This document shows positions 17,522-25,363 of a stretch of 64,000 bases of DNA, piece after piece (position 1 is the first letter of the stretch; the number at the start of each line of letters is the position of its first letter). The notes below the pieces were generated by a model. That model had not been told where the DNA came from. It saw only the letters and a list, made by a program, of their open reading frames with translations, and searched no databases. Position numbers and translations under genes: made by a program. This DNA comes from DATEOR01 sp046733475 (lineage in GTDB: Bacteria; Actinomycetota; Thermoleophilia; Gaiellales; Gaiellaceae), in contig JBKPPF010000026.1 of the NCBI GenBank assembly GCA_046733475.1, positions 1 to 64,000 of the forward strand. Direction: 5' to 3'.

Positions 17522-19852
17522 GTGGGCCGCCGCACATCCACACGGATCTTCTGCGCTGCCGTTCTCGCGGCAGTCGTCGCTGCCGCACTAGGCGGTAGCG
17601 CCGCCGCGGTCGGGTTCTCGATCACCCCGGGTGGCTCGGCCGTGACCGTCACGATCTCGACCGCCGGCGACAAGGCGACGGCCACGTTCTCCGGAACGGC
17701 CGGGCAGCGCGTGTCGCTGGACATCACGAACTCGACGATCGCGTCCATGAAGATCACGCTCCTGAAGCCGAACGGGACTGCGGTGTTCACCGTCTCCGCA
17801 ACGAAGACAGCGAGGTTCGTCGACGCGAACACGCTGCCGGTCAACGGCACCTACAAGCTCGTGGTCGACCCGAACCTGGACAACACCGGGAAGGTCACCC
17901 TCAAGCTGTACAACGTCCCTCCGGACGCTTCGAACACGATGACGATCGGAAGCCCCGGCACGACGGTGACGACAACTGTGCCCGGCCAGAACGCGTACTT
18001 CACCTTCACGGGAACGGCCGGCCACCGGCTGTCGCTCTACCTGAACCCCGTCACGGTCTCGTCCGGGGCGCTCACCCTCAAAGATCCCTTCGGCGCCGTC
18101 ATCCTGGGTCCGCAGTCGTTCGCGACAGCGCCGACTTTCATCGACCCGATCACGCTCTCTCAGACGGGCGTTTACACTCTCGTGCTCGACCCCAAAGGCA
18201 AGGCCAAGGGAAGCATCACACTCTCGGGCTACGACGTCCCGGCTGACACATCCGCCGCATACACGCTGGGTACGGAGGGCATCGGGACGACCACGGTTCC
18301 GGGCCAGCGCAATCTGTTCACCTTCAGCGGGACGCAGAACCAACGGGTGAGCGTCGAGGTCATCTCTTCGGACTTCAGCGGAACGCTCTCGATCCTGAAG
18401 CCCGACCTCACCGTGCTTGCCTCGACCCCGGTCGGCCCCGCCGGCGGGTTCCTCGACGCGACGGTTCTCCCGGTCGCCGGGACCAACACCTACACCTTCG
18501 TCGTCGATCCGAGCGGCGTCTCGACCGGCGACCTTCACTTCACCGCCCACGACGTTCCGGCGGATCCGACGGTGCCCATCACCGCGGGCGGTCCCCCCGT
18601 CACGCTGACGACGACCGTCGCCGGACAGAACGCCTACGCGACCTTCACGGGAACGGTGGGCCAGAAGGTCACCGTCCTCGTCTCGAACGTGGTCAACACG
18701 AACCCCGCCGAGCTCGACCTCCTGAACCCCAGCGGATCGCATGCGATCCCTGCGCCTGCGACGGTCACCAGCGAAGGCGGGTGGACACAGACCGTGACGC
18801 TCACGCAGAACGGGGTCTACAAGATCCTGCTCGACCCGCTGCTCGCGAACTCCGGGAGCGCGGACGTGCAGCTCTTCAACGTTCCCGCCGACCTGAGCGG
18901 CGCGATCACGCCTGGGACTCCTCTGACCGTGACGACGACGGCCCCCGGCCAGAACGCGACCTACACCTTCACGGGCACCATCAACACTCGGATCAGTCTC
19001 AATCTCACGAATTCGACCATCGACGACCTGAACGTCTCCGTCCTCAAGCCGGACGGCACGAATCTGATCGTGAAGACTCACGTTGGCCTTTCGGGCGCGT
19101 TCGCGGATCCGGTGAAGCTCCCCTCGACCGGCACGTACAAGGTCAAGGTCGACCCGCAGAGCTCCTTCTACGGAAGTGTGACGGTCGGCGTCTACGTCGT
19201 CCCCGCGGACACGACGGGAACGCTGACGCTCGGCACCCCGCTGACGGTCACGACCACGGCCCCGGGACAGAACGCCACCCGCACCTTCGCCGGCACCGCG
19301 GGCCAGCGCATCAGCTTCAAGTTCAGTGGCGTCACCATGGCGAGCGTCAAGGTGATCGTGAAGGCACCTGGGCCGAGCCCGGTGCCGACGGTCCTCCAGC
19401 GCACCTTCGGGACAGACGGCGACTTCGTCGACCCCATCACGCTGCCGGTAGGACGGACCGGCACCTACACGGTGACGATCGACCCGCAGGGGGCGTCGAT
19501 GGGAAGCGTGACGCTGACGTTCTACAACGTCCCCGCCGACCTCACCGGCACGACAAGCTGCACGACGACCGTTCCCGGGCAGAACTGCACGCTCACGGCC
19601 AACCCGGTCAGCATGGGAACGCACACGGTCACCGTCACGACGAACGTCCCCGCCGACCCGGGTCAGACGCAGAGCGTGTCCCTGACGATCTACCAGGGCA
19701 CGACGACCTCGCCGGCGAACCAGGTCGGGTTCGGGACCTCCGGCCCGGCGGGCAACGACTTCTCGGTCTCGTTCCCGGCGACCGGCTTGTACACGATCGT
19801 GGTCGACCCGTTCGGCGCCGCGACCGGCACGACCTCCTACACGATCACCTAG
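17522..19852 (+). CDS. Secreted seven-repeat beta-sandwich protein
   Basis: Exported protein of 776 residues with a signal peptide (IFCAAVLAAVVAAALGGSAAA) at a GTG start. The rest is about seven tandem units of 105-110 residues. Each has a core T.TVPGQNA..TFTGTAGQR, a middle VLKPDGT-like stretch, a GTYK..VDP strand, and an end G(S/K)VTL..YNVPAD. The seventh unit is irregular and cysteine-bearing. The repeats resemble bacterial pre-peptidase C-like domains, but there is no catalytic domain, anchor or LPXTG. A surface or matrix role is inferred. A small CCCC-ATTA-GGGG dyad (17470-17481) lies upstream. Confidence 0.75.
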   Translation: MGRRTSTRIFCAAVLAAVVAAALGGSAAAVGFSITPGGSAVTVTISTAGDKATATFSGTAGQRVSLDITNSTIASMKITLLKPNGTAVFTVSATKTARFVDANTLPVNGTYKLVVDPNLDNTGKVTLKLYNVPPDASNTMTIGSPGTTVTTTVPGQNAYFTFTGTAGHRLSLYLNPVTVSSGALTLKDPFGAVILGPQSFATAPTFIDPITLSQTGVYTLVLDPKGKAKGSITLSGYDVPADTSAAYTLGTEGIGTTTVPGQRNLFTFSGTQNQRVSVEVISSDFSGTLSILKPDLTVLASTPVGPAGGFLDATVLPVAGTNTYTFVVDPSGVSTGDLHFTAHDVPADPTVPITAGGPPVTLTTTVAGQNAYATFTGTVGQKVTVLVSNVVNTNPAELDLLNPSGSHAIPAPATVTSEGGWTQTVTLTQNGVYKILLDPLLANSGSADVQLFNVPADLSGAITPGTPLTVTTTAPGQNATYTFTGTINTRISLNLTNSTIDDLNVSVLKPDGTNLIVKTHVGLSGAFADPVKLPSTGTYKVKVDPQSSFYGSVTVGVYVVPADTTGTLTLGTPLTVTTTAPGQNATRTFAGTAGQRISFKFSGVTMASVKVIVKAPGPSPVPTVLQRTFGTDGDFVDPITLPVGRTGTYTVTIDPQGASMGSVTLTFYNVPADLTGTTSCTTTVPGQNCTLTANPVSMGTHTVTVTTNVPADPGQTQSVSLTIYQGTTTSPANQVGFGTSGPAGNDFSVSFPATGLYTIVVDPFGAATGTTSYTIT

Positions 19853-19875
19853 GCCTTTCCGGCCAGCAGGCCTCG

Positions 19876-19881
19876 TAGGCT
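19876..19881 (+). promoter_or_regulatory. Leaderless -10 element (TAGGCT)
   Basis: TAGGCT followed by six bases and then the GTG start of the MFS gene at 19888. It lies just after the stop of the repeat protein, with no Shine-Dalgarno site between. Confidence 0.5.
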
Positions 19882-19887
19882 CCCCGC

Positions 19888-21261
19888 GTGAGCGAGGACG
19901 AGCCGCGCGGATCTCACGAAGGCGAGCGACTCGGCCCGGTGCCGCCCGTTCCGGCGGTCGCGACCGAGGACACAGGGCCGCTCCGCCGCCTGCTCGGCCT
20001 GACGACTATCGACATCGGGCCGCTGCGGCGGCACCGCGACTACCGCCTGCTCTTCGCGGGCCAGGCCTGCTCGTTCTTCGGCGCGATGCTCACCTACGTC
20101 GCGATCCCGTACCAGGTGTACCAGCTGACGGGCTCGTCGCTCGCTGTCGGGCTTCTGAGTCTCGCCGAGCTCGTGCCGCTCCTCTTCACCGCGTTTATCG
20201 GAGGAGCGCTCGCGGATGCCGTCGACCGCAGGCGCATGCTCCAGTTCGCCGAGGTCGCGCTCGCGGGTGCGACGGTGATCCTCCTGGCCAACTCGCTCCT
20301 CGACGAGCCGAAGGTCTGGGTGTTGTTCGTCGTCGCCCCACTCGGAGCCGCGCTCGACGGCTTCCAGCGCCCCGCCCTCGACTCGATGGTTCCCAGGCTG
20401 GTGTCCCGTGACGAGCTGACGGCCGCCTCTGCGCTCGACTCCCTGCGCGGCGAGTTCGGGATGATCGCGGGCCCCGCCGTGGGCGGCGTCCTCATCGCAA
20501 CCATTGGACTGCCCGCGACGTACGGCATCGACATCGCCACGTACGGCGCCTCGGTGTTCGCGCTCGCGCTCATGCGCGCCGTTCCGCCGCCCCCGGACGC
20601 CGTGCCACCGAGCGTGCGCAGCATCGTCGAAGGCATGAAGTACGCGTGGAGCAGGCAGGAGCTTCTCGGGAGCTACGGCGTCGACATGGTCGCGATGTTC
20701 TTCGGGATGCCGATGGCACTCTTCCCGGCGATCGCCACGCGGTACGGCGGGGCGGAGGTGCTCGGGCTCCTCTACGCCGCGCCGTCCGTCGGTGCGCTCG
20801 TCGCCTCGCTGACGAGCGGATGGGCCACGCGCGTCCACCGCCACGGAATGGCGATCATCTGGGCGGCCGGATCGTGGGGGCTCGCGATCGCGGTCTTCGG
20901 GCTCGTCACGAACCTCCTCGTCGCCCTCTTCTTCCTCGCACTCGCGGGCGCGGCGGACATGATCAGCGGCATCTTCCGCGGGACCCTCTGGAACCAGACG
21001 ATCCCGGACCGCCTACGAGGCCGCCTCGCGGGAATCGAGCAGGTCAGCTACTCGAGCGGCCCCCTGCTCGGGAACCTCGAATCGGGCATCGCCGCGGCGC
21101 TCTTCGGCGTCCGCGCCTCGGTCGTCTCGGGCGGCGTCCTCTGCGTCGCCGGCGTCGGCATCTTCGCCCTGCTTCTGCCTGCGTTCAGGCACTACGACGC
21201 GCGGGAACCGCCAGCGGACAATCCCCCTAGGGAGCGCTTCGGCCCACGTGCGCGCGCGTGA
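19888..21261 (+). CDS. MFS transporter (EntS-like exporter)
   Basis: Major facilitator of 457 residues with a hydrophilic N-terminal tail of about 45 residues and around 12 membrane helices. RHRDYRLLFAGQACSFFGAMLTYVAIPYQVYQLTGSS and GGALADAVDRRRML, the loop 2-3 motif, place it near the MFS_3/EntS drug or siderophore exporters. No substrate can be assigned. The 3' end overlaps the convergent hydroxyacid dehydrogenase gene by 35 bases. Confidence 0.85.
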   Translation: MSEDEPRGSHEGERLGPVPPVPAVATEDTGPLRRLLGLTTIDIGPLRRHRDYRLLFAGQACSFFGAMLTYVAIPYQVYQLTGSSLAVGLLSLAELVPLLFTAFIGGALADAVDRRRMLQFAEVALAGATVILLANSLLDEPKVWVLFVVAPLGAALDGFQRPALDSMVPRLVSRDELTAASALDSLRGEFGMIAGPAVGGVLIATIGLPATYGIDIATYGASVFALALMRAVPPPPDAVPPSVRSIVEGMKYAWSRQELLGSYGVDMVAMFFGMPMALFPAIATRYGGAEVLGLLYAAPSVGALVASLTSGWATRVHRHGMAIIWAAGSWGLAIAVFGLVTNLLVALFFLALAGAADMISGIFRGTLWNQTIPDRLRGRLAGIEQVSYSSGPLLGNLESGIAAALFGVRASVVSGGVLCVAGVGIFALLLPAFRHYDAREPPADNPPRERFGPRARA

Positions 21262-22291
21262 CGGCGCTCGGCGTTGCGCAGCCGAGGAGGCGCAGGGCGA
21301 GCTCGATTTCTGCCCGCAGGAGCTCCAGCACGCGGACGACACCGTCCGCTCCGCCGACTGCGAGCCCCCAGAGGGCGGGCCTGCCGACCAGCACCGCCTG
21401 GGCTCCGAGCGCGAGCGCCGTGGCGACGTCCGTGCCCCGGCGCACCCCGCCGTCCATGAGGACGAGGCAGCGCCCCGCGACAGCCTCCACGACTTCCGGA
21501 AGGGCATCGAGGCTCGCTGGCGCGCCGTCGAGCTGGCGGCCACCGTGATTCGAGACGACGACACCGTCGACGTCATGCTCGCAGGCCAGCTCCGCGTCCT
21601 CTTCCGTGAGGATCCCCTTCACGAGAAGCGGCATGGGCGAGACCGAGCGCAGCCACTCGAGGTCGCGCCAGGTCACCGACGGATCGACGACTTCGCTCAG
21701 GGCGGCGTGGAAGTCCCCGCGTCCGAGGTGATCCGAGAGGTTGGGGAGGGGAAGGTCTGGGGGAATCTCGAACGCGGCGCGGATGTCGCGCTCCCTTCGT
21801 CCCGCCGCGGGGAGGTCGACAGTCAGGACGATCGCCTCGAAGCCAGCGTCTGCGGCCGCCTCGACGAGCGACTGCGTGAAGCCGCGGTCGCGCGACCAGT
21901 AGAGCTGGAACCACTGCCGGCCGGCGGGCGCCGCTTCGGCGAGCTGGGCTGCGGATGCGCCCCCGAGCGTGGAAAGGCACATGACCGTTCCAGCCTCCGC
22001 AGCACCTCTCGCCATGGCGACGTCGCCGTCCGGGTGGGCGAGGTACTGGAACGCCGTCGGCGCGACGAGGATGGGCATAGAGATCTCACCGCCGAGGACG
22101 GTCGTCGTCGTTGTGACCGAGGCCACATCGACGAGCATGCGCGGCCGCAGGTGCCAGCGCCTGAACGCCGCGAGGTTCTCGGCGAGCGTGCGCTCGTCGC
22201 CCGCGCCCCCCACGAAGTAGCCCCAGGGGCCCGACTCGACCTTGCCCTCGGCGAGGCGCTCGAAGTCCCAGGTGTTCAGCGGCTCGTACAC
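21227..22291 (-). CDS. FMN-dependent alpha-hydroxyacid dehydrogenase/oxidase
   Basis: TIM-barrel flavoenzyme of 354 residues that oxidises L-2-hydroxyacids such as lactate or glycolate. The signature SNHGGRQLDGAPASLDAL carries the catalytic histidine and the substrate arginine, and VLMDGGVRRGTDVATALALGA forms the FMN phosphate site. PILVAPTAFQYLAHPDGD is the N-terminal FMN motif. The length fits lactate oxidase/glycolate oxidase rather than cytochrome-b2 forms. The start is the GTG at 22291, seven bases after a TAGGAT element. Confidence 0.9.
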   Translation of the reverse strand: MYEPLNTWDFERLAEGKVESGPWGYFVGGAGDERTLAENLAAFRRWHLRPRMLVDVASVTTTTTVLGGEISMPILVAPTAFQYLAHPDGDVAMARGAAEAGTVMCLSTLGGASAAQLAEAAPAGRQWFQLYWSRDRGFTQSLVEAAADAGFEAIVLTVDLPAAGRRERDIRAAFEIPPDLPLPNLSDHLGRGDFHAALSEVVDPSVTWRDLEWLRSVSPMPLLVKGILTEEDAELACEHDVDGVVVSNHGGRQLDGAPASLDALPEVVEAVAGRCLVLMDGGVRRGTDVATALALGAQAVLVGRPALWGLAVGGADGVVRVLELLRAEIELALRLLGCATPSAVTRAHVGRSAP

Positions 22292-22298
22292 GCCGCCG

Positions 22299-22304
22299 AT
22301 CCTA
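22299..22304 (-). promoter_or_regulatory. Leaderless -10 element (TAGGAT)
   Basis: On the minus strand TAGGAT lies seven bases before the GTG start of the hydroxyacid dehydrogenase, in the 18-bp gap behind the GGDEF gene. Confidence 0.45.
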
Positions 22305-22309
22305 AACGG

Positions 22310-25018
22310 CTACAGCGGGTGAGCCTGGAGGGCGGCCGGGGCGACCCGGAGAAACGCGGCGACGACGTCGGGGTCGAACTGAGAGCCGGCGCCGCCCTCG
22401 AGTTCCTTGCAGGCGTCCTGGAAGGCCATCGCACGGCGGTACGGCCGGTCGGTCGTCATCGCATGGAAGGCGTCGCAGACGAAGATCACGCGCGACTCGA
22501 TGGGGATGTCCGCGCCGCCGAGATCGTCGGGATAGCCTTTGCCGTCCCAGCGCTCGTGGCAGTGGCGCACGATTGGGCGCACGGCCTCCAGGCGGGCGAT
22601 CGGCGCGAGGATCCGCTCGCCGAGCTCAGGATGCGTCTCCATGACCGCTCGCTCCTTTTTCGTCAGCGGGCCGGGCTTCAGGAGGATCGTCGAGGGGATG
22701 CCGATCTTGCCGATGTCGTGGAAGAGCGCGCCGAGCTCGAGGCGCTTCAGCGCGAGCGCGTCAAGGCCGAGCTCGCGGCCGACGTCGAGGGCCATGTCCG
22801 TGATCCAGCGCGCATGGGACGACGTGTACTCGTCGTTCGCCTCGAGAGCGTTCGCGAGGGCCTCGACGGTGGTGAAGAACGTCTCCTCGAGGTTGTCGAA
22901 CGCGCCCGCGTTCTGGATCGCGAGCTTCGCCTGGTGGGCGAGGCCGGCGAACAGGCGCATCGTCCGGGGGGTGAAGCCTTGGGTGTCCAAGGCGACGATG
23001 CAGCCGACCCGGGCGCCCTCGAAGTGGAGGGGCGCGACCGCATAGACCGCACGGGGCTCGTGGCCGCCGTCGATTGCGGAAAGCTGCTCCGGGCTCATGA
23101 GGAAGGGCTCGGACGCGGAGAGGAAGGTGCTCGAGAGCGAGCACGAATAGGTGAGCGCCTCGGTTTGCGCACGCAGCTCGTCGCTGTAGCCCGAGAACGC
23201 CCGGGGGGTGAGGTCGCCGCCGGCCACATCCTCCAGCCAGACCGAGACCCGTGGCGAGCCGAGGGAATGCGCGGTGAGGTCGACGATGCGGTCGAGGACG
23301 TCGTCCATGCCCTCCACTGTCGCAACCTCGCGGCTGAAGTCGAGGAGCGCGTTGGCGATCCAGAGCGATTCCTTGGCGAGCTCCGCCTCCTTGCGCTCGG
23401 CCTCGTAGAGGCGCGCGTTCTCGAGCGCGACCGAGGCGTGGCCGGCGAGCACCTCGAGGAGCCGGACGTCGTCTTCGTCGAACTGGCTCACGCCGAGCTT
23501 GGAGATCACGACTGCGCCGCTGACGCGCGAGCCGTACTTCAGCGGGACCGCGACGACGGACTCGTCGATGTCCTCGGTGTTGGGGATCGTGACCGCGAAC
23601 TCGCAGTCCATCGCGTTGGCGAGCAGAAGCGAGCGGCCGGTCTCGGCCACCCAGCCGGTGAAGCCCTCGCCGAACTTGCAGGTCAGGTCCTCGGCGCTTT
23701 CCTCCGTGTACTGGCCGAGGGTGCCCTTGAAGGCGATCGGGAAGAGGGTGTCCCCGTCGGCGATGTACACGCGGCAGTTGTGGTAGTCGATGAGGCCGCG
23801 GAGCTCGTTCACGATCACGGAGCCGATCTCTCGCACGTCGTTCAGGCGGTTGAGGCGGCCCGCAAGGCTCTGCAGCATCTTCAGATGGGCGATCGAGCGG
23901 ACGTCCTCACGTCCGTTCACGCCGGGGCGCTCGGTGGCCGTGTCGTCGAAGAAAACGCTCTGATTCTTGCCCCGCGCCTTGGCGGCCATCATGGCGGACT
24001 CCGCGCAGGCGACGAGCTCGCGGGGGTTCATCGCGTGCTCGGGCCCCTGGGCGATGCCGATCGAGAGCGTGAGCCGGCCAGCCTGCTCGAACTCCTCCGT
24101 GAGCATGCGCTCGGTCAAGCGCGCTGCGAGCCCCATCGCGTCGCCCGCGTCGCAGGAGGCCATGATGACGCCGAACTCCTCGCCGCCGAGCCGACAGACG
24201 ACGTCTGAGCCGCGCACGGTCTGGCGGAGGATGTCCGCGAGCGCGACGAGCACCTGGTCGCCGGTGCCGTGGCCGTAGATGTCGTTGACCCGCTTGAAGT
24301 CGTCGATGTCGAGCATGAGCACGGCGATCGAGTCGTGCGCCCGGCTGACCCGGTTCAGCTCGGCGCGCAGGCGGTCGTGGAAATAACGGTGGTTGTAGAG
24401 GCCCGTCAGGGAGTCGGTCTGCGCCTCGAGCTCGAGGCCGGCGCGGACCTGCGCGTTGTCGAGCGCGAGCGCGGCCGCGTCGCCGAAACGCTGGGCCAAC
24501 TCGAACTCCTCTTCGGTGAAGACCGCATCGTCGCCGAGGCGGTAGACGTTGAGCGTCCCCTTGACAGTGCCGCGTGCGACGAGCGGGACGGAGATAAGTG
24601 CCTCGGGCTCGTCCGGGGGAGTACCGGGCACGACCTTGACGCGCGGGTCGAGATGCGCGTGATTGACGAGCTGGGCCTCGCGGTTCTCGACGACCCACCC
24701 CGTGATGCCTTCGCCGTAGATGGGCTGGTCGCCCATGATCTCGTCCGCCCACTTATCTCGGGACATGAGCGGGATGAGGACGCGCCGGGTCTCGTCGGCC
24801 TGGTAGATCGTGAACGCGTCGAAGGGGATGAGATCGCCCAGCGTGTCTGCGATCCGCTCGAGGACCGCGTCCAGCTGCTGCTCGGAGAGAACGTCGTGAA
24901 AGACCTCGGCCAGGCGGCGGTATGAATCGACGAGGGTGTCGACCCGGGTCAGCGCAGGGCGGGTTGGAGGCGTCATGGACGCATCGTCTCGAGCGACGTG
25001 TTCTCGCAGTACTCCCAT
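22310..25018 (-). CDS. GAF-GGDEF-GAF-GAF-HD-GYP c-di-GMP signalling protein
   Basis: Cytosolic protein of 902 residues with both synthetic and degrading domains. GAF 1 covers about 30-190. The GGDEF domain has active site GGEEF (278-282) and an inhibitory RGSD site (269-272) exactly five residues before it. GAF domains follow at about 395-545 and 560-715. The C-terminal HD-GYP domain has HDIGKIGIP (near 768) and HERWDGKGYP (near 820). Both catalytic sites look intact, so it may make and break c-di-GMP under control of three sensor domains. No membrane helix. GGAAGGA lies about 11 bases before the chosen ATG; ATG 24976 is an alternative. Confidence 0.9.
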   Translation of the reverse strand: MGVLREHVARDDASMTPPTRPALTRVDTLVDSYRRLAEVFHDVLSEQQLDAVLERIADTLGDLIPFDAFTIYQADETRRVLIPLMSRDKWADEIMGDQPIYGEGITGWVVENREAQLVNHAHLDPRVKVVPGTPPDEPEALISVPLVARGTVKGTLNVYRLGDDAVFTEEEFELAQRFGDAAALALDNAQVRAGLELEAQTDSLTGLYNHRYFHDRLRAELNRVSRAHDSIAVLMLDIDDFKRVNDIYGHGTGDQVLVALADILRQTVRGSDVVCRLGGEEFGVIMASCDAGDAMGLAARLTERMLTEEFEQAGRLTLSIGIAQGPEHAMNPRELVACAESAMMAAKARGKNQSVFFDDTATERPGVNGREDVRSIAHLKMLQSLAGRLNRLNDVREIGSVIVNELRGLIDYHNCRVYIADGDTLFPIAFKGTLGQYTEESAEDLTCKFGEGFTGWVAETGRSLLLANAMDCEFAVTIPNTEDIDESVVAVPLKYGSRVSGAVVISKLGVSQFDEDDVRLLEVLAGHASVALENARLYEAERKEAELAKESLWIANALLDFSREVATVEGMDDVLDRIVDLTAHSLGSPRVSVWLEDVAGGDLTPRAFSGYSDELRAQTEALTYSCSLSSTFLSASEPFLMSPEQLSAIDGGHEPRAVYAVAPLHFEGARVGCIVALDTQGFTPRTMRLFAGLAHQAKLAIQNAGAFDNLEETFFTTVEALANALEANDEYTSSHARWITDMALDVGRELGLDALALKRLELGALFHDIGKIGIPSTILLKPGPLTKKERAVMETHPELGERILAPIARLEAVRPIVRHCHERWDGKGYPDDLGGADIPIESRVIFVCDAFHAMTTDRPYRRAMAFQDACKELEGGAGSQFDPDVVAAFLRVAPAALQAHPL

Positions 25019-25079
25019 TGGCCGCAGGATCCTTCCCGAAAGGCTGCCTAAACCTCAATTCTTGCGACTTTCCGCGACG

Positions 25080-25101
25080 TCCCCCTCCCTGGAAAGGGGG
25101 A
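25080..25101. other. Palindromic hairpin upstream of the c-di-GMP gene
   Basis: TCCCCCT (25080-25086) pairs with AGGGGGA (25095-25101) around an eight-base loop. It lies between two divergent starts (25018 minus and 25175 plus) with no T-run, so it is more likely an operator or leader structure than a terminator. Confidence 0.35.
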
Positions 25102-25174
25102 TTAGGTTCAGTTGCCCCGGACGTCCAATTGGAGGATGATCGGGGCGCCTGGGAGTCGAAGAAGGAGGTCTGCG

Positions 25175-25363
25175 GTGCCCCCGCACTGGTTTCGCCCGCT
25201 CAACCCCGACCCTCACCCGCTGAAGCCAGGTGAGAAGGTCGTCACGAAGTTCAAGAGCAAGCACGGAGGCGGGAAGTTCGCCGTCACTGTGTGCGCCGAG
25301 AAGCCCGATCCCGACGCGATCCTCCTGCTCGAAGACGACGATCTCGACCGGGACGACGACTAG
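25175..25363 (+). CDS. Small hypothetical protein
   Basis: Protein of 62 residues with start GTG 25175, which has an excellent ribosome site AAGGAGG six bases upstream; an ATG at 25112 lacks one. The sequence has a proline-rich start (PPHWFRPLNPDPHP), a basic middle KFKSKHGGGKF and a very acidic end (LLLEDDDLDRDDD). No family is recognised. Its stop overlaps the convergent cyclase gene by four bases. Confidence 0.6.
   Translation: MPPHWFRPLNPDPHPLKPGEKVVTKFKSKHGGGKFAVTVCAEKPDPDAILLLEDDDLDRDDD

Noticed and set aside
17588..19624. 678-residue minus-strand open frame
   Set aside because: Shadow of the seven-repeat secreted protein; its apparent repeats only mirror those of the real gene.
21248..24208. 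986-residue plus-strand open frame
   Set aside because: It runs opposite both the hydroxyacid dehydrogenase and the c-di-GMP gene and shows no recognisable domain.
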